From positions 28,770,501 to 28,834,500 of the forward strand of contig NC_135554.1 in NCBI RefSeq assembly GCF_964340395.1: a stretch of DNA of 64,000 nucleotides, in the 5' to 3' direction. The DNA comes from Glandiceps talaboti (taxonomy: Eukaryota > Hemichordata > Enteropneusta > Spengelidae). Shown piece after piece: positions 48,926 through 63,335 of the stretch. Positions within the stretch are counted from its first letter, which is position 1, and the number at the start of each line of letters is the position of its first letter. The translations under genes were made by a program, and so were the position numbers. Below the pieces are notes generated by a model. It was not told where the DNA came from. It ran no database searches and saw only the letters and a list, made by a program, of their open reading frames with translations.

Positions 48926-51900
48926 TCGTTCAGGGAGAACACTGACAAAATTGACAACAGATGATGCAGTTCTATAAAAATTGATAAACTAATGATAAAT
49001 GCAGTTCTATAAAGTTGATAAACTGGAAGTAATTTTTCCTACAGAAACCATACATAAACTACTTGTTCAGTAGTAACATGTCAATCTACATTTTCAATAA
49101 TTATTTCTGTGAAATCATAACACAGTCAAGTAGTCTGTCAAGTGACAGATATAAGTCATTCATACAAATGGAAAACATGACAATGATAACACTTTTCACA
49201 TCCATTTTGCCTTTCTGGTAAAACTTAGAAACTTCCAACATTTGAACTATTTAAGAAAAACCATGACATCCTGCATGTGAATGCATATACACTGCCCAAT
49301 GTTCATGACCAAGCGAATTTCATACAATCTGAAGTTTTTTGAAAGAAGTTTGATTAACGTGTTCTTCCATATTGATAGGTGCTTATTGTATATATATATA
49401 TTTATAGAATATTGGTGTGGTTTTAAACCAGAAGAAATAGAAATTGTCTGATCTGTGTCATTTCCCCATTGTAATATTGCCAAGAAATGTAACTAACGTA
49501 GAATGAGAAGTTCCTTGTAAAGCTATGTACTATTTATTGCCTTGTAAAGTCAACCTGCAATATCGTGCTTTTCAAAAGATGCAAATACCTTGTGAGTAAT
49601 TGTAAATTTTGTATGATCTGCTCCTGAATTTTATACTCACGTGCAGCTGAAGATTGCCTCATCAGTCCTGCCTGAGTGAGTTGCATTGCCAAGGAGCTAA
49701 GGGGTCTCATTTGATAATTAGCCCAAGTAAGTATGCACACAACAGTCACACTTGACCTACCTAAGTGGGCAATTGAGTTGCATTATCAAAAAGCTAAAGG
49801 GCTTTGTTTAATAATTAGGCTTGGTAAATATGCACAACAGAATCAATATGATATTAGTTTGAATGTATGAAACAAATGTAAATATGCATGAAATATCAAA
49901 AAATAAATTCATAAATTGTAAAAAAAAAAAAAATTAAATTTAAAAATAATGAAATTTCAGTCACTTCACCCTCATGTCCGACTGAAAAATAACACTTGTC
50001 ATCAGTTTGAGTAAGTTTGCACAAAACATTCCAAAATAGTTAGAGGGAATATATTTTTGTGTATATTACTGGACTTACAATGTATGTGTGAGTTTTTGAG
50101 TATTGAAAGATTTTAGAGTTGGAGATATGTAACAATTACAGAGGACATGTGCAATATGTTTTGACTTGGCTGTCATTGCTTATTTCTATGTTCTCATCAT
50201 AACACCTTACAAATTATGGGTAGCTCTGTTAAAAAAAAATATTTTGAAAAAGCAAGTGTTTGTGCACATATTGGTGATATTTTCATTTCATCATCATTAA
50301 TTAACATTGTGAATGACTTAAAAATGACAAAGTCAGAAGGAAACTTTGAACCATTTGTTTTATTAACTTTTCAAAATTCAGGAATAAATGATACTTTTTG
50401 CTCAGATACACACTAGGGTCACCATCATATTATCAATGACATTGTGATTAGTTTATAATCCTGTCATAAAGGGCATAATTTTTTAAATAGTTCACCAGAT
50501 TGAAGAAATTTAGGATCTGTCAGGTCATGAGAAATACAGAATTAAGTATGGCTGCCCTTATGTGTGCAAGTTGTATCTCATGGGGTTTCATCACAACAAT
50601 TGTAGAATGTAGATAGTGGACTAAATAGAATTAGAAATGTAGAATAGTAATGTAGTCTTTGAAGGTAAGTGAGTCTAAATGACTCTGCTTAATGGTTTCA
50701 TCTTTTTTAATTTGCACTGATTTCAAATCCAAAACATTTGTGAAATTGTGCTCAAAAAAGAAAAATTTTCCAAACTAATTTGTGAATCCTCAGTAAACAT
50801 GAACATTTTTTTTTCATAATTTTTTTTGTTCAATTTCAGACAAATGTATGTTATTACACTTATGAAATATGATTGTCATCAAGTGATCACACCCTATCAA
50901 TGTCATGCAAATGTAAATAAGGGGAACAATTGTGAGACTTGTTTTATTTAGCTGTGAAAAGTCATTTTCATCAGTCCTGCATTGGCATTGCACAGTTTAT
51001 AAAAGTTTACATCTCTGGCTTCAAAGAGGCCTGCTATAAACTGGGGTGAGGCATTCTAGGGAACAAAGAAAGTGAGGAGCTCCTAATCTCTGTACAAACA
51101 ATGCTGAAGCCATTGTTTCCAGAGATTTGTTTTGTTTTCCAGAATTCCTTGCTCCAGTGTACAGACCTCCTTTTCCAAGCACAATTTGTCGATTTTTATA
51201 ACTCTATCTTAGGAGGATCATTAATGACATTGGCTTTTCTGGGTACCCAAGCCATAAAAAATGACATTCAAATAAAATGTTCCTCGTGAATTACAAAGAT
51301 TGGCCAATTCTAGTAACTTGTGCTGCCAAGCATAAAGCAAATAATATGAATATGTTCATTTTTCCTTGTGTAACCCCTTCTCTCCAAAAGGATCCTATGC
51401 AAGACAAGTGAGGAGAAAGATATTATGTATATCATCTATTTCTGCTTAGATAGAAAAAAGTAAGCTCATGGGTTGCAAGCTTATTTCAAAGGTTTATAAG
51501 AATGTCATCAGTAACAAAGGGGAAATTTTTTAATAAAAGAACTTCATGTACAGGACTTGGGCAGATGACAATTGATGTACCTATACTCTACATGTTTTTT
51601 GAGCTCGAACTTATTTGTAAAAATATACGATGCAAAGTGTACTATCATTAGTGCCATTGTATAAATGGTGAATATTTGCATAGAATACATATTAGTGATG
51701 TTAACTTCAAGTTGCATTCTTAAACTAGTGAAATGCTAGATTTCTATTAATAATAAAATTGATCATTTTTTTCATATTACAGTATTTCTCTTATTCATGC
51801 AAATTGTCTATGACCATACCAATCCATGTTATATGGTATACCCCTAGGAGTATGCACATAGTGATCATTTCGCACGGTTGTAATTCTTGTTGCATATACT

Positions 51901-52270
51901 GTACGAAAAGTCATATTTAACCATGTCTTTCCACCAGGGTAAATCTTGAGCAGAGGATGTGTAAATATGGCGAGTATGAGACGAATTTCCACCTTTGACT
52001 TATATTAATTTACCCCCAGTGATCTCTCCCCTGGGGGCTGTAGACAGTCAAAAGTGGTACTGTGTCTTGTACCTGGACAGAGATGGTGGTTAGGTGGGTC
52101 ACATGTAGGGTAAAGGTGGGTAAATTGGACTTTTTGTGTAGTGATAGAAAAATTGTTGACATTGAATTGCAGTTACTCTCACTGTCATTCATGTATGTAT
52201 TTATGTGTTGTTGTTTGTTTGTTTGTTTGTTTGTTTATTTATTTGCTTCTTTGTTTGTTTGTTTTCAAGA
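48926..52270. other. Intergenic, no gene or named repeat seen
   Basis: AT-rich. An A14 run at 49921 follows AATAAATTCATAAATTG, which could be an old polyadenylated insertion. (TTTG)n lies at 52205-52264. Several short open frames lack support. Confidence 0.45.
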
Positions 52271-52271
52271 A

Positions 52272-52631
52272 CATAACTAACTATAAGCCTGAGCCCCTGT
52301 TAAATGCTCTAGCACACAGTCTGAATAATGACCCAAAGTCTTATTGGAAGGAGGTTTCTAAACGTAAAAATAAAGTACCAGCGCCTTCATCTGTGGCTGC
52401 CTTCTCCGGCGATTCAAATGTTAATATGTGGAAAAAACACTACAAGGCTATGTTGACTAGAACTGGCAAAGACTTTTCACTTGTTATCCCAAACAATCAA
52501 TTCTGCGATGACATGCGTGTGAGCCAAAGACAAGAGTTGCAAAGTACCGGTCTCCTGTAGACACGGAAGAAATGGTCAATGTTACATTTTCCTTTGTCTA
52601 ATTTATAATCTTCTTCATTTGTCCATGCCAG
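52272..52631 (+). pseudogene. LINE pre-RT fragment, first tandem copy
   Basis: The frame reads NNDPKSYWKEVSKRKNKVPA, FSGDSNVNMWKKHYKAML. This is the type of segment that lies between the endonuclease and RT in non-LTR elements. From 52318 it is the first of two tandem copies of about 313 bp. Confidence 0.65.
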
Positions 52632-52726
52632 TCTGAATAATGACCCAAAGTCTTATTGGAAGCAGGTTTCTAAACGACCAGCGCCTTCATCTGTGGCTGG
52701 CTTCTCCGGCGATTCAAATGTTGTTA

Positions 52727-55008
52727 GGGAGCCTTCAGTATTTACAGGGGCGGGGCGGAGGAAATCATGCATGGTCTGTTAAGTAAAACATGACCCTCCC
52801 CCCATTCTCCATTTGTAAAAAGTGACCCTCCCCTTTGTCCCATTTTTTAAAACATGACCCCCCATGGTAATTGCATATATCGAACGTTAATCAATATTCC
52901 CATTATATGCATACATACAAATTAAATGCTTTTGACTCTTTATTAGACAGTACTACTTGAGTCAGTGCATGTATCACTGTCCGTGTTCTCTATGACATTC
53001 AAAACTAAATCATCGTCATCATCATCATCATCATCATCATCATTGCTACCATCACCATCATATATGAACAACATTCACGGACAGTGTGAGTGATAAGGTG
53101 AGATGGTACATTCAACAAAATGCATCGTTTTATTAGCACAACTGAACCTCAGTTCAGTTGTGCTATAGGGATCGCCCGGCGTCTGTCTGTGTGTGTGTGT
53201 GTGTGTAAACAACTTTAAATCAATAACCGCTGAACCGATTGCCATGCATGATATTTGGTGGGTCCATTACCTTAGGTCTGTAGTTGGGAATTGTTCAAAT
53301 CAAAATGATCGCATCACAGGTGTGTGATTTGGGTCTTAAAATGTGATTTTTGGTCAAAAAACTTAAACTCAGAAACTACAGGGCAGATTGATGCGAAATT
53401 TGGTGGGAACATTTGTAAGGGGGTGTAAAGTAAGATTTGTTCATGACATGATGATTCCATCAGTGATATGCAAATTAGGGCTAAAAATGTGTCTCTTTGG
53501 TTAAAAATCTATAATTCCAAAACTACTGAGCAGATTGGGATGGAATTTAATGGGAATGCATCTAGGGATGTATGGACGAAGAAATATTAAGCATACAATG
53601 ATTCCATGAGTGATATGCAAATTAGGTGTAAAAATGTTCATTTTTGGTCAAAAACTTGTATCTCAAAAAGTACTTGGTCACCGAGTCTGAAACTTGGTGA
53701 GATGTTTCTGAAAGTGTTATTCTGCAGATTTTCTTCAAAATATTTTGAGAAAATTGGCCCTAGCGACCATGACCACGCCCTTAGCAACAACCAAATGGCA
53801 GTATATATTGGTCAAATAACAACATCATCTGGTAGGCAAATGAGTAAACATTCAAAAAATGTATGCAAATACCCTAGCAACCATGACCACGCCCATAGCA
53901 ACAGCCAAACGGTCGTGTATTTCACAAAGATAACATGGATTAATAGACAATTGAATAAACATTCAAAAAACGTATGTAAATGTGCATAGCAACAAGACCA
54001 CGCCCATAGCAACAGCCAAATAATCACGTATATTGCAAAGATTACAACAGGAATAGAAAGATAAATGAATAAACATTCAACAAATGTATGCAAATGTGCC
54101 TAGCAACAAAACCACGCCCATAGCAACAGCCAAATGATCACGTATATTGCAAAGATAATATCAGGAATTCATACACAGGTGAACAAAACATTTAATAATG
54201 TATGCAAATATATCTAACAACATGACCACGCCCATAGCAACAGCCAAATAGCATATATCATAAAGATAGCAACATGGTTGGATAGGCAACTGGATAGTCA
54301 TTCAACAAATGAACACTTCTTGTTAGCATGGACTACCATATGGATAAACATTTTTAAAAACTGTACAGTTGTGCTACAACGCTATTTTAAAACAATTTTC
54401 TTACAATATGTTTTTTTTATTTTTTTTATATTGTCATGTAAAGTACTCGTAAAAATAAATGAGTGCAGCATCTCACTTTTACCACAGGGGCAGCGAGTAT
54501 GTAATTGATTGATTGATTTATTTATTATTTGGTTAATGATTGATCGATTGAATGATCAATTTTTTTGGTGCAATATAACTTATTTTGTATGTGATATTGA
54601 TCAATTCACTCATTAGGTTTTAAAACTATTTTTTTCTTTCCCTTGCTACTTTGCTCTCAGCTGTATCTCAGACCACTAAAAGTCTGAGGCTGTATGTAAT
54701 TCTCTCTTTTCTTTATTGACTAAATAAAGACGCCTTGTCCACTCTTAAGTCTTCTCCTCTTATCTTAATTAAAACACCCCTAATACAATTGGACGAGAGA
54801 TCAGTTACCGCGAAAATTTGCTTTGGACAACCAGTCAATCATGCATAAACTAGTAAGCTATCCCCTGTGCTTTTACATCTCAAAACACACAAAACAATTG
54901 GACTTGAATTGAATCTTCAATTCGGTCACAAAACTACAGATTGTAATATGTGACCCCCCCCCCCCCGATTCCTCCGCCCCCCCCCCTCTGTAAATACGGA
55001 AGGCTCCC
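52727..55008. mobile_element. Harbinger-like element, copy 1 (carries an HTG element)
   Basis: The ends GGGAGCCTTCAGTATTTACA and TGTAAATACGGAAGGCTCCC are inverted over about 40 bp, including a GGGCGGAGGAATC part. TTA flanks both sides (52724-52726 and 55009-55011), and the LINE copy it interrupts proves the boundaries. It has no transposase ORF. It contains (ATC)n at 53011-53065 and an HTG element at 53134-54388. Confidence 0.8.
53134..54388 (+). mobile_element. HTG element, full length, perfect 5' hairpin
   Basis: The start is TAGCACAACTGAAC-CTCA-GTTCAGTTGTGCTA, a perfect 14-bp stem with a 4-base loop. Then GGATCGCCCGGCGTCTG, (TG)n, three first-type units, GTTATTCTGCAG, about six second-type units and CTGTACAGTTGTGCTACAAC. 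It is very close to the copy at 22526, including the ATCGCCCGGCG variant. Confidence 0.92.
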
Positions 55009-55140
55009 TTAATATGCAGAAAGAACACTATGAGGCTATGTTGACTAGAACTGAAAGTACCGGTCTCCTGTGGACACGGAAGAAATGGTCAATGTTACAT
55101 TTTCCTTTGTCTAATTTATAATCTTCTTCATTTGTCCATG

Positions 55141-55689
55141 CAAATTTGGAATTTTGTCTTTTACTTGGAATTAAAATATAAAAAGAGGCAGTGTAACAAA
55201 ATTAACTCTATACATGTATACGAGATCTAATCAAGTTGTTAGAAGTTAAAGCACCACTTATTCATTCATGGACCATGCTCACGCTGTTTCACGATAAATG
55301 ATGTTGCAGGCACTAATTAATGGAACATCGTGGAGGGCTCCATACTGTTGCCGCCTAGACGATGGGCGTAGTTCTATATGTTCTACATGCATGTTCTATG
55401 ACACAGTGATCAAGGCGCCCTCTGGAGAGGCAACGTAGGGACTAGTTCCATGATCATGATTATTAGCGCCTCATGCAGAGGGCACCCAGGAACCGTGTGA
55501 CAAACAAAACAAAACAAATAAATAAATAAACTATCAAATAAATGACAAATGAACAAGCAAACGAACGACAAGTATAGGGACAAATAAAATAATTAAATAA
55601 ACCAGCAAATAAACAGATACTCATGGGGGTTTACCAAGATACGTTTTTTGTACCCATCACAATACAAAAACACTTGTGCTAGTGTGCGC
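55141..55689. other. Spacer before the subtelomeric satellite
   Basis: A GC-richer stretch 55300-55500 (GCGCCTCATGCAGAGGGCAC) and an AAAT/AAAC-rich stretch 55500-55615. No gene recognised. Confidence 0.5.
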
Positions 55690-58600
55690 ACACTAGTGGT
55701 ACGTACTGGTGATTACCTGCACTGGCACTAGTGTGCGCACACTAGTGGTGTTATGACTTACGTACTGGTGAATACATGGACTAGTGCTATGACATACATA
55801 CTGGAGATTACCTGCACTGGTGTTAGTGTGCGCACACTAGTAGTGTTATGACATACGTACTGGAGATTACCAGCACTGGTGCTAGTGTGCGCACACTAGT
55901 GGTGTTATCACATACGTACTGGTGATTACCTGCACTGGCGCTAGTGTGTGCACATTAGTGGTGGTATGATACACATAAAGGGTAATACCTGCACTGGTGC
56001 GCACACGAGTGGTGTTATAACATACGTACTGGTGATTACCTGCACTGGCACTAGTGTGCGCACACTAGTGGTATTATGACACACATACTGGTGATTACAT
56101 GCACTGGCGCTAGTGTGTGCACACTAGTGGTGTTATGACACACATACTGGTTATTACCTGCCCTGGTGCGCACACTCGTTGTGTTATGACACACATACTG
56201 GTTATTACCTGCCCTGGTGCGCACACTCGTTGTGTTATGACATACATACTGGTGATTACCTGCACTGGTGCTAGTGTGCACACACTAGTGGTGTTATGAC
56301 ACACGTACTGGTGATTACCTGCTCTGGCGCTAGTGTGCGCACACTAGTGGTGTTATGACATACGTACTGGTGATTATCTGTACTGGTGCTAGTGTGTGCA
56401 CAATAGTGGTGTTAATAGTTACGTACAGGTGATTACCTGCACTGGCGCTAGTGTGCACACTAGAGGTATTATGACACACATACTGGTGATTACCTGCACT
56501 GGCGCTAGTGTGCGCACACTAGTGTTGTTATTAATTACATACTGGTGATTACCTGCATTGGCGCTAGTGTGCGCACACTAGTGGTATTATGACACACATA
56601 CTGTTAATTACCTGCACTGGTGCTAGTGTGTTATGACACACATACTGGTTATTACCTGCACTGGTGCTAGTGTGCGAACACTAGTGGTGTTATGACATAC
56701 GTACTGGAGATTACCTGCACTGGTGCTAGTGTGAGCACATTAGTAGTGTTATGACATACGTACTGGTGATTACCTGCACTGGTGCTAGTGTGCGCACACT
56801 AGTGGTGTTATGACACACATACTGGTTATTACCTGCAATGGGGGGCACACTAGTGGTGTTATGACACACGTACTGGTGATTACCTGCAATGGCACTAGTG
56901 TGCGCACACTGGTGGTATTATGACACACATACTGGTTATAACCTGCACTTGTACGCACACTAGTGGTGTTATGACACACGTACTGGTGATTACCTGCTCT
57001 GGTGCTAGTGTGCACACACTAGTAGTATATACTGGAGATTACCTGCACTGGCGCTAGTATGCGCAAACTAGTGGTACTATGTCATACGTACTTGTGATTA
57101 CCTGCACTGGCACTAGTGTGTGTGCACTAGTGGTGTTATGATTTACGTACTGGTGATTACATGCACTGGTGCCAGTGTGCGCACGCTAGTGGTATTATAA
57201 CACACATACTGGTGATTACCTGCACCGGCGCTAGTGTTTGCAAACTAGTGATGTTGTGACTTACGTACTGGTGATTACCTGCACTGGCGCTGGTGTGCGC
57301 ACACTAGTGGTATTATGACACACGTACTGGTGATTACCTGCACTGGCGCTAGTGTGCACACACTAATGGTGTTATGACACACATACTGGTTATTACCTGC
57401 AATGGGGGCACATTAGTGGTGTTATGACACACGTACTGGTGATTACCTGCACTGGCGCTAGTGTGCACACACTAATGGTGATATGACACACATACTGGTT
57501 ATTACCTGCAATGGGGGGAACACTAGTGGTGTTATGAAACACGTAAAGGTGATTACCTGCACTGGCGCTAGTGTGCGCACATTAGTGGTTTTATGAAACA
57601 CATACTGGTTTAATAACCTGCACTTGTGCGCACACTAGTGGTGTTATGACACACGTACTGGTGATTACCTGCACTCGTGCTAGTGTGCTCACACTAGTGG
57701 TGTTATGACACACTTACTGGTGATTACCTACACTGGCGCTAGTTTGCGCACATTAGTGTTGTAATGACTTACGTATTGGTGATTACCTGCACTGGCGCTA
57801 AGCGCTCACGCTAGTGGTATTATGACACACGAACTGGAGATTACCTGCACTGGTGCTAGTGGTATTATGACATACGTACTGGTGATTACCTGCAATGGTG
57901 CTAGTGTGAGCACACTAGTGGTATTAAGACACACGTACTGGTGATTACCTGCACTGGTGCTAGTGTGTGCACATTGTTGGTGGTATGATACACATACAGG
58001 TTATTACCCGCACTGGTGCGCACATTAGTGGTGTTATAACATACGTACTGGTGATTACCTGCACTGGTGCTAGTGTGCGCACACTAGTGGTTTTATGACT
58101 TACGTACTGGTGATTACCTGCACTGGCGCTAGTGTGTGCACATTAGTGGTGGTATGATACACATACAGGGTAATACCTGCACTGGTGCGCACACGAGTGG
58201 TGTTATAACATACGTACTGGTGATTACCTGCACTGGTGCTAGTGTGCGCACACTAGTGGTTTTATGACTTACGTACTGGTGATTACCTGCACTGGCACTA
58301 GTGTGCGCACACTAGTGGTATTATGACACACATACTGGTGATTACATGCACTGGCGCTAGTGTGTGCACACTAGTGGTGTTATGACACACATACTGGTTA
58401 TTACCTGCCCTGGTGCGCACACTCGTTGTGTTATGACACACATACTGGTTATTACCTGCCCTGGTGCGCACACTCGTTGTGTTATGACATACATACTGGT
58501 GATTACCTGCACTGGTGCTAGTGTGCACACACTAGTGGTGTTATGACACACGTACTGGTGATTACCTGCTCTGGCGCTAGTGTGCGCACACTAGTGGTGT

Positions 58601-61600
58601 TATGACATACGTACTGGTGATTACCTGTACTGGTGCTAGTGTGTGCACAATAGTGGTGTTAATAGTTACGTACAGGTGATTACCTGCACTGGCGCTAGTG
58701 TGCACACTAGAGGTATTATGACACACATACTGGTGATTACCTGCACTGGCGCTAGTGTGCGCACACTAGTGATGTTATTAATTACATTCTGGTGATTACC
58801 TGCATTGGCGCTAGTGTGCGCACACTAGTGGTATTATGACACACATACTGTTAATTACCTGCACTGGTTCTAGTGTGTTATGACACACATACTGGTTATT
58901 ACCCGCACTGGTGCGCACATTAGTGGTGTTATGACTTACGTACTGGTGATTACATGCACTAGTGCTAGTGTGCGCACACTAGTGGTATTATAACACACAT
59001 ATCGGTGATTACATGCACTGGCGCTAATGTGCGCACACTAGTGGTGCTATGACACACATACTGGTTATTACCTGCCCTGGTGCGCACACTCATTGTGTTA
59101 TGCAATTCATACTGGTGATTACCTGCACCGGTGCTAGTGTGCACACACTAGTGATGTTATGACACACGTACTGGTGATAACCTGCACTGGTGCTAGTGTG
59201 CACACACTAGTGGTGTTATGACACACATACAGGTTATTACCTGCACTGGTGCTACTGTAAGCACACTAGTGCTGTTATTACACATGTACTGGTGATTACC
59301 TGCACTTTCACTAGTGTGCGCACACTAGTGGTATTATGACACACGTACTGTTAATTACCTGCACTGGTGCTAGTTTGCACACACTAGTGCTGTTATGACA
59401 CACATACTGGTGATTACCTGCACTGGTGCTAGTGTGCGAACACTAGTGGTGTCATGACATACGTTATGGAGATTACATGTACTGGTGCTAGTGTACACAC
59501 ATTAGTAGTGTTATGACATACGCACTGGTGATTACCTGCACTGGTGCACTTGTGCACACACTAGTGGTGTGTTGACACACGTACTGATGATTACTTGCAC
59601 TGGTGCTAGTGTGCGCACAATAGTGGTGTTATGACACACATACTGGTTATTACCTGCACTGATGCTAGTGTGCTCACACTAGTGGTGTTATGACACACAT
59701 ACTGGTTATTACCTGCACTGATGCTAGTGTGCTCACACTAGTGGTGTTACGACTTATGACTTGTGATTTCCTGCACTGGTGCTAGTGTGCACACACTAGT
59801 GGTGTTATGACATACATACTGGTGATTACCTGCACTGGTGCTAGTGTGTGCACACTAGTGGTGTAATAACTTACTTATTGGTGATTACCTGCACTGGCGC
59901 TAGTGGTGTTATGACATACGTACTGGTGATTACCTGCACTGGTGCTAGTGTGTGCACACTAGTGGTATTAAGACACACGTACTGGTGATTACCTGCACTG
60001 GTGCTAGTATGCGCAAATTAGTGGTGGTATGACACACATACTGGTTATTACCTGCACTGGTGCGCACACTAGTGGTGTTATGACATATGTACTGGTGATT
60101 ACCTGCACTGGTGCTAGTGTGCGCACACTAGTGGTTTTCTGACGTACGTACTGGTGATTACCTGCACTGGCACTATTGTGCACACACTAGTGGTATTATG
60201 ACACACATGCTGGTGATAACATGCACTGGCGCTAGTGTGCACACACTAGTGGTGTTATGACACACATACTGGTTATTACCTGCACTGGTGCTACTGTAAG
60301 CACACTAGTGCTGTTATTACACATGTACTGGTGATTACCTGCACTGGCGCTAGTGTGTGCACACTAGTAGTGTTACGACACACATACTGCATGGTTATTA
60401 CCTGCCCTGGTGCGCACACTCGTTGTGTTATGTTATACATACTGGTTATTACCTGCACTGGTGCTACTGTAAGCACACTAGTGCTGTTATTACACATGTA
60501 CTGGTGATTACCTGCACTGGCGCTAGTGTGTGCACACTAGTAGTGTTACGACACACATACTGGTTAGTATCTGCCCTGGTGCGCACACTCGTTGTGTTAT
60601 GTTATACATACTGGTGATTACCTGCACTGGTGCTAGTGTGCGCACATTAGTGGTTTTATGACTTACGTACTGGTGATTACATGCACTGGCACTTGTGTGC
60701 GCACACTAGTGGTATTATGACACACATACTGGTTATAACCTGCACTTGTGCACACACTAGTGGTGTTATGACACGCGTACTGGTGATTACCTGCACTGGT
60801 GCTAGTGTGCGCAGACTAGTGGTATCATGACATACATACTTGTGATTACCTGCACTGGCGCTAGTGTGTGCGCACTAGTGGTGTTATGACTTACGTACTG
60901 GTGACTACATGCAATGGCGCTAGTGTGTGCACACTAATGGTATTATGACACACGTACTGTTGATAACCTGCACTGGCGCTAGTGTGTGCACACTATTGGT
61001 ATTATAACACACGTACTGGTGATTACCTTCACTGGCGCTAGTGTTCGCACACTAGTGGTGTTATGACACACGTACTGGTGATTACCTGCACTGGCGCTAG
61101 TATGCACACACTAGTCGTGTTATGACACACATACTGGTTATAACCTGCGCTTGTGTGCACACTAGTGGTGTTATGACACACATACTGGTGATTACCTGCA
61201 CTGGCGCTAGTGGTGTTATGACATACGTACTTGTGTTTAACTTCACTGGTGCTAGTGTGCGCACACTAGTGTTATTAAGGCACACGTACTAGTGATTACC
61301 TGCACTGACGCTAGTGTGCGCGCATTAGTGGTGGTATGACACACATACAGGTGATTACCTGCACTGGCTCTAGTGTGCGCACACTAGTGGTATTGTGACA
61401 CACATACTGGTTATAACCTGCGCTTGTGTGCACACTAGTGGTGTTATGACACACATACTGGTGATTACCTGCACTGGCGCTAGTGGTGTTATGACATACG
61501 TACTTGTGTTTAACTTCACTGGTGCTAGTGTGCGCAAACTAGTGTTATTAAGGCACACGTACTAGTGATTACCTGCACTGACGCTAGTGTGCGCACATTA

Positions 61601-62270
61601 GTGGTGGTATGACACACATACAGGTTATTACCTGCACTGGTTCGCACATTAGTGATATTATGAAACACATACTGGTGATTACCTGCACTGGCGCTAGTGT
61701 GTGCACACTAGTGATGTTATTAATTACGTACTGGTGATTACCTGCACTGGCGCTAGTGTGCACACAATAGTATTGTTATGACATACGTACTGGTGATTAC
61801 CTGCACTTGTGCTAGTGTGCGCACACTAGTGGTGTAATGACTTACATATTGGTGATTACCTCCACTGGCGCCAATGGTATTATGACATACGTACTGGTGA
61901 TTACCTGCACTGGTGCTAGTGTGCGCACATTAGTGGTGGTATGACACACATACTGGTTATTACCTGCAATGGGGGGTAAACTAGTGGTGTTATTACACAC
62001 ATACTGGTGATTGCTTGCTCTGGTGCTAGTGTGCACACAATAGTGGTGTTATGACATACTTACTGGTGATTACCTGCAGTTGCACTAGTGTGCACACACT
62101 AGTGGTGTTACGACTTACGTACTAGTGATTTCCTGCACAGGTGCTAGTGTGCACACACTAGCGGTGTTATGACATACGTACTGGTGATAACACTACTGGT
62201 GTAATGACTTACATATTGGTGATTACCTGCACTGGCGCTAAGGGTGTTATGACATACGTACTGGTGATTA
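55690..62270. repeat. Subtelomeric satellite, about 59-bp unit with palindrome
   Basis: The unit is GGTGATTACCTGCACTGG, CGCTAGTGTGCGCACACTAG, TGGTGTTATGACACACGTAC, repeated on the order of 110 times. CTAGTGTGCGCACACTAG is a perfect palindrome. Shorter units lack the left half of the palindrome (TGGTGCGCACACTAGTGG). All units point the same way. A block of about 600 bp is duplicated 2247 bp away, and other blocks repeat at 273 bp. The open frames here are by-products of the repeat. Confidence 0.97.
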
Positions 62271-62402
62271 CCGGTTAGGGTTGATTACCGGTTAGGGTAA
62301 GGGTTAGGGTTAGGTTAGGGTTAGGGTTAGGGTTAGGGTTAGGGTAGGGTTAGGGTTAGGGTTAGGGTTAGGGTAGGGTTAGGGTTAGCTTTAGGGTTAG
62401 GG

Positions 62403-62460
<58 letters not shown>

Positions 62461-62504
62461 AGGTTAGGGTTTGCTTATGGTTAGGGTTTAGGGTTAGGGT
62501 TTGG

Positions 62505-62571
<67 letters not shown>

Positions 62572-62612
62572 GGTTAGGGTAGGGTTATGGTTAGGGTTGG
62601 GGTTAGGGTTAT

Positions 62613-62649
<37 letters not shown>

Positions 62650-62675
62650 GGTTAGGGTTAGGGTTTGGGTTAGGG

Positions 62676-62715
<40 letters not shown>

Positions 62716-62716
62716 A

Positions 62717-62747
<31 letters not shown>

Positions 62748-62918
62748 GGTTGTGGTTAGGGTTAGGGTTAGGGTTAGGGTTGGTTAGGGTTAGGGTTAGG
62801 GTTAGGGTTAGGGTTGGTTAGGGTTAGGGTTAGGGTTAGGGTTAGGGGTTAGGGTTAGGGTTAGGGTTAGGGTAGGGTTAGGGTTAGGGTTAGGGTTAGG
62901 GTTAGGGTTAGGGTAGGG

Positions 62919-62959
<41 letters not shown>

Positions 62960-63050
62960 GGTTTATGGTTAAGGTTAGGGTTTGCTTAGGGTTAGGGTTT
63001 AGGGTTAGTGTTTGGTTAGGGTTAGTTTTAGGGTTTAGGGTTAGGGTTAG

Positions 63051-63088
<38 letters not shown>

Positions 63089-63184
63089 GGTAGGGTTAGG
63101 GTTAGGGTTAGGGTTAGGGTTAGGGTAGGGTTAGGGTTAGGGTTAGGGTTAGGGTATGGTTAGGGTTAGGATTAGGGTTTAGGG

Positions 63185-63218
<34 letters not shown>

Positions 63219-63262
63219 AGGTTAGGGTTTGCTTAGGGTTAGGGTTTAGGGTTAGGGTTTGG

Positions 63263-63335
<73 letters not shown>

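Larger units (their letters stand above)
52632..55140 (+). pseudogene. LINE fragment, second tandem copy, split by insertion
   Basis: 52632-52726 repeats the start of the first copy (CTGAATAATGACCCAAAGTC), and 55012-55140 repeats its end (GAAGAAATGGTCAATGTTAC). It lacks some internal bases. The gap is filled by the Harbinger-like element. Confidence 0.8.

Noticed and set aside
49896-49935. AATAAA-like signal followed by A14, as a possible poly(A) site of the kinase gene
   Set aside because: Nearly 4 kb beyond the stop with an HTG element between. A genomic A-run points to an old retro-insertion tail rather than a cleavage site.
56051-61558. Repeated frames such as NHQYVCHNTTSVRT in the satellite
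   Set aside because: The satellite lacks stops in some frames by chance. The frames follow the repeat unit, have no starts or domains, and change with unit length.
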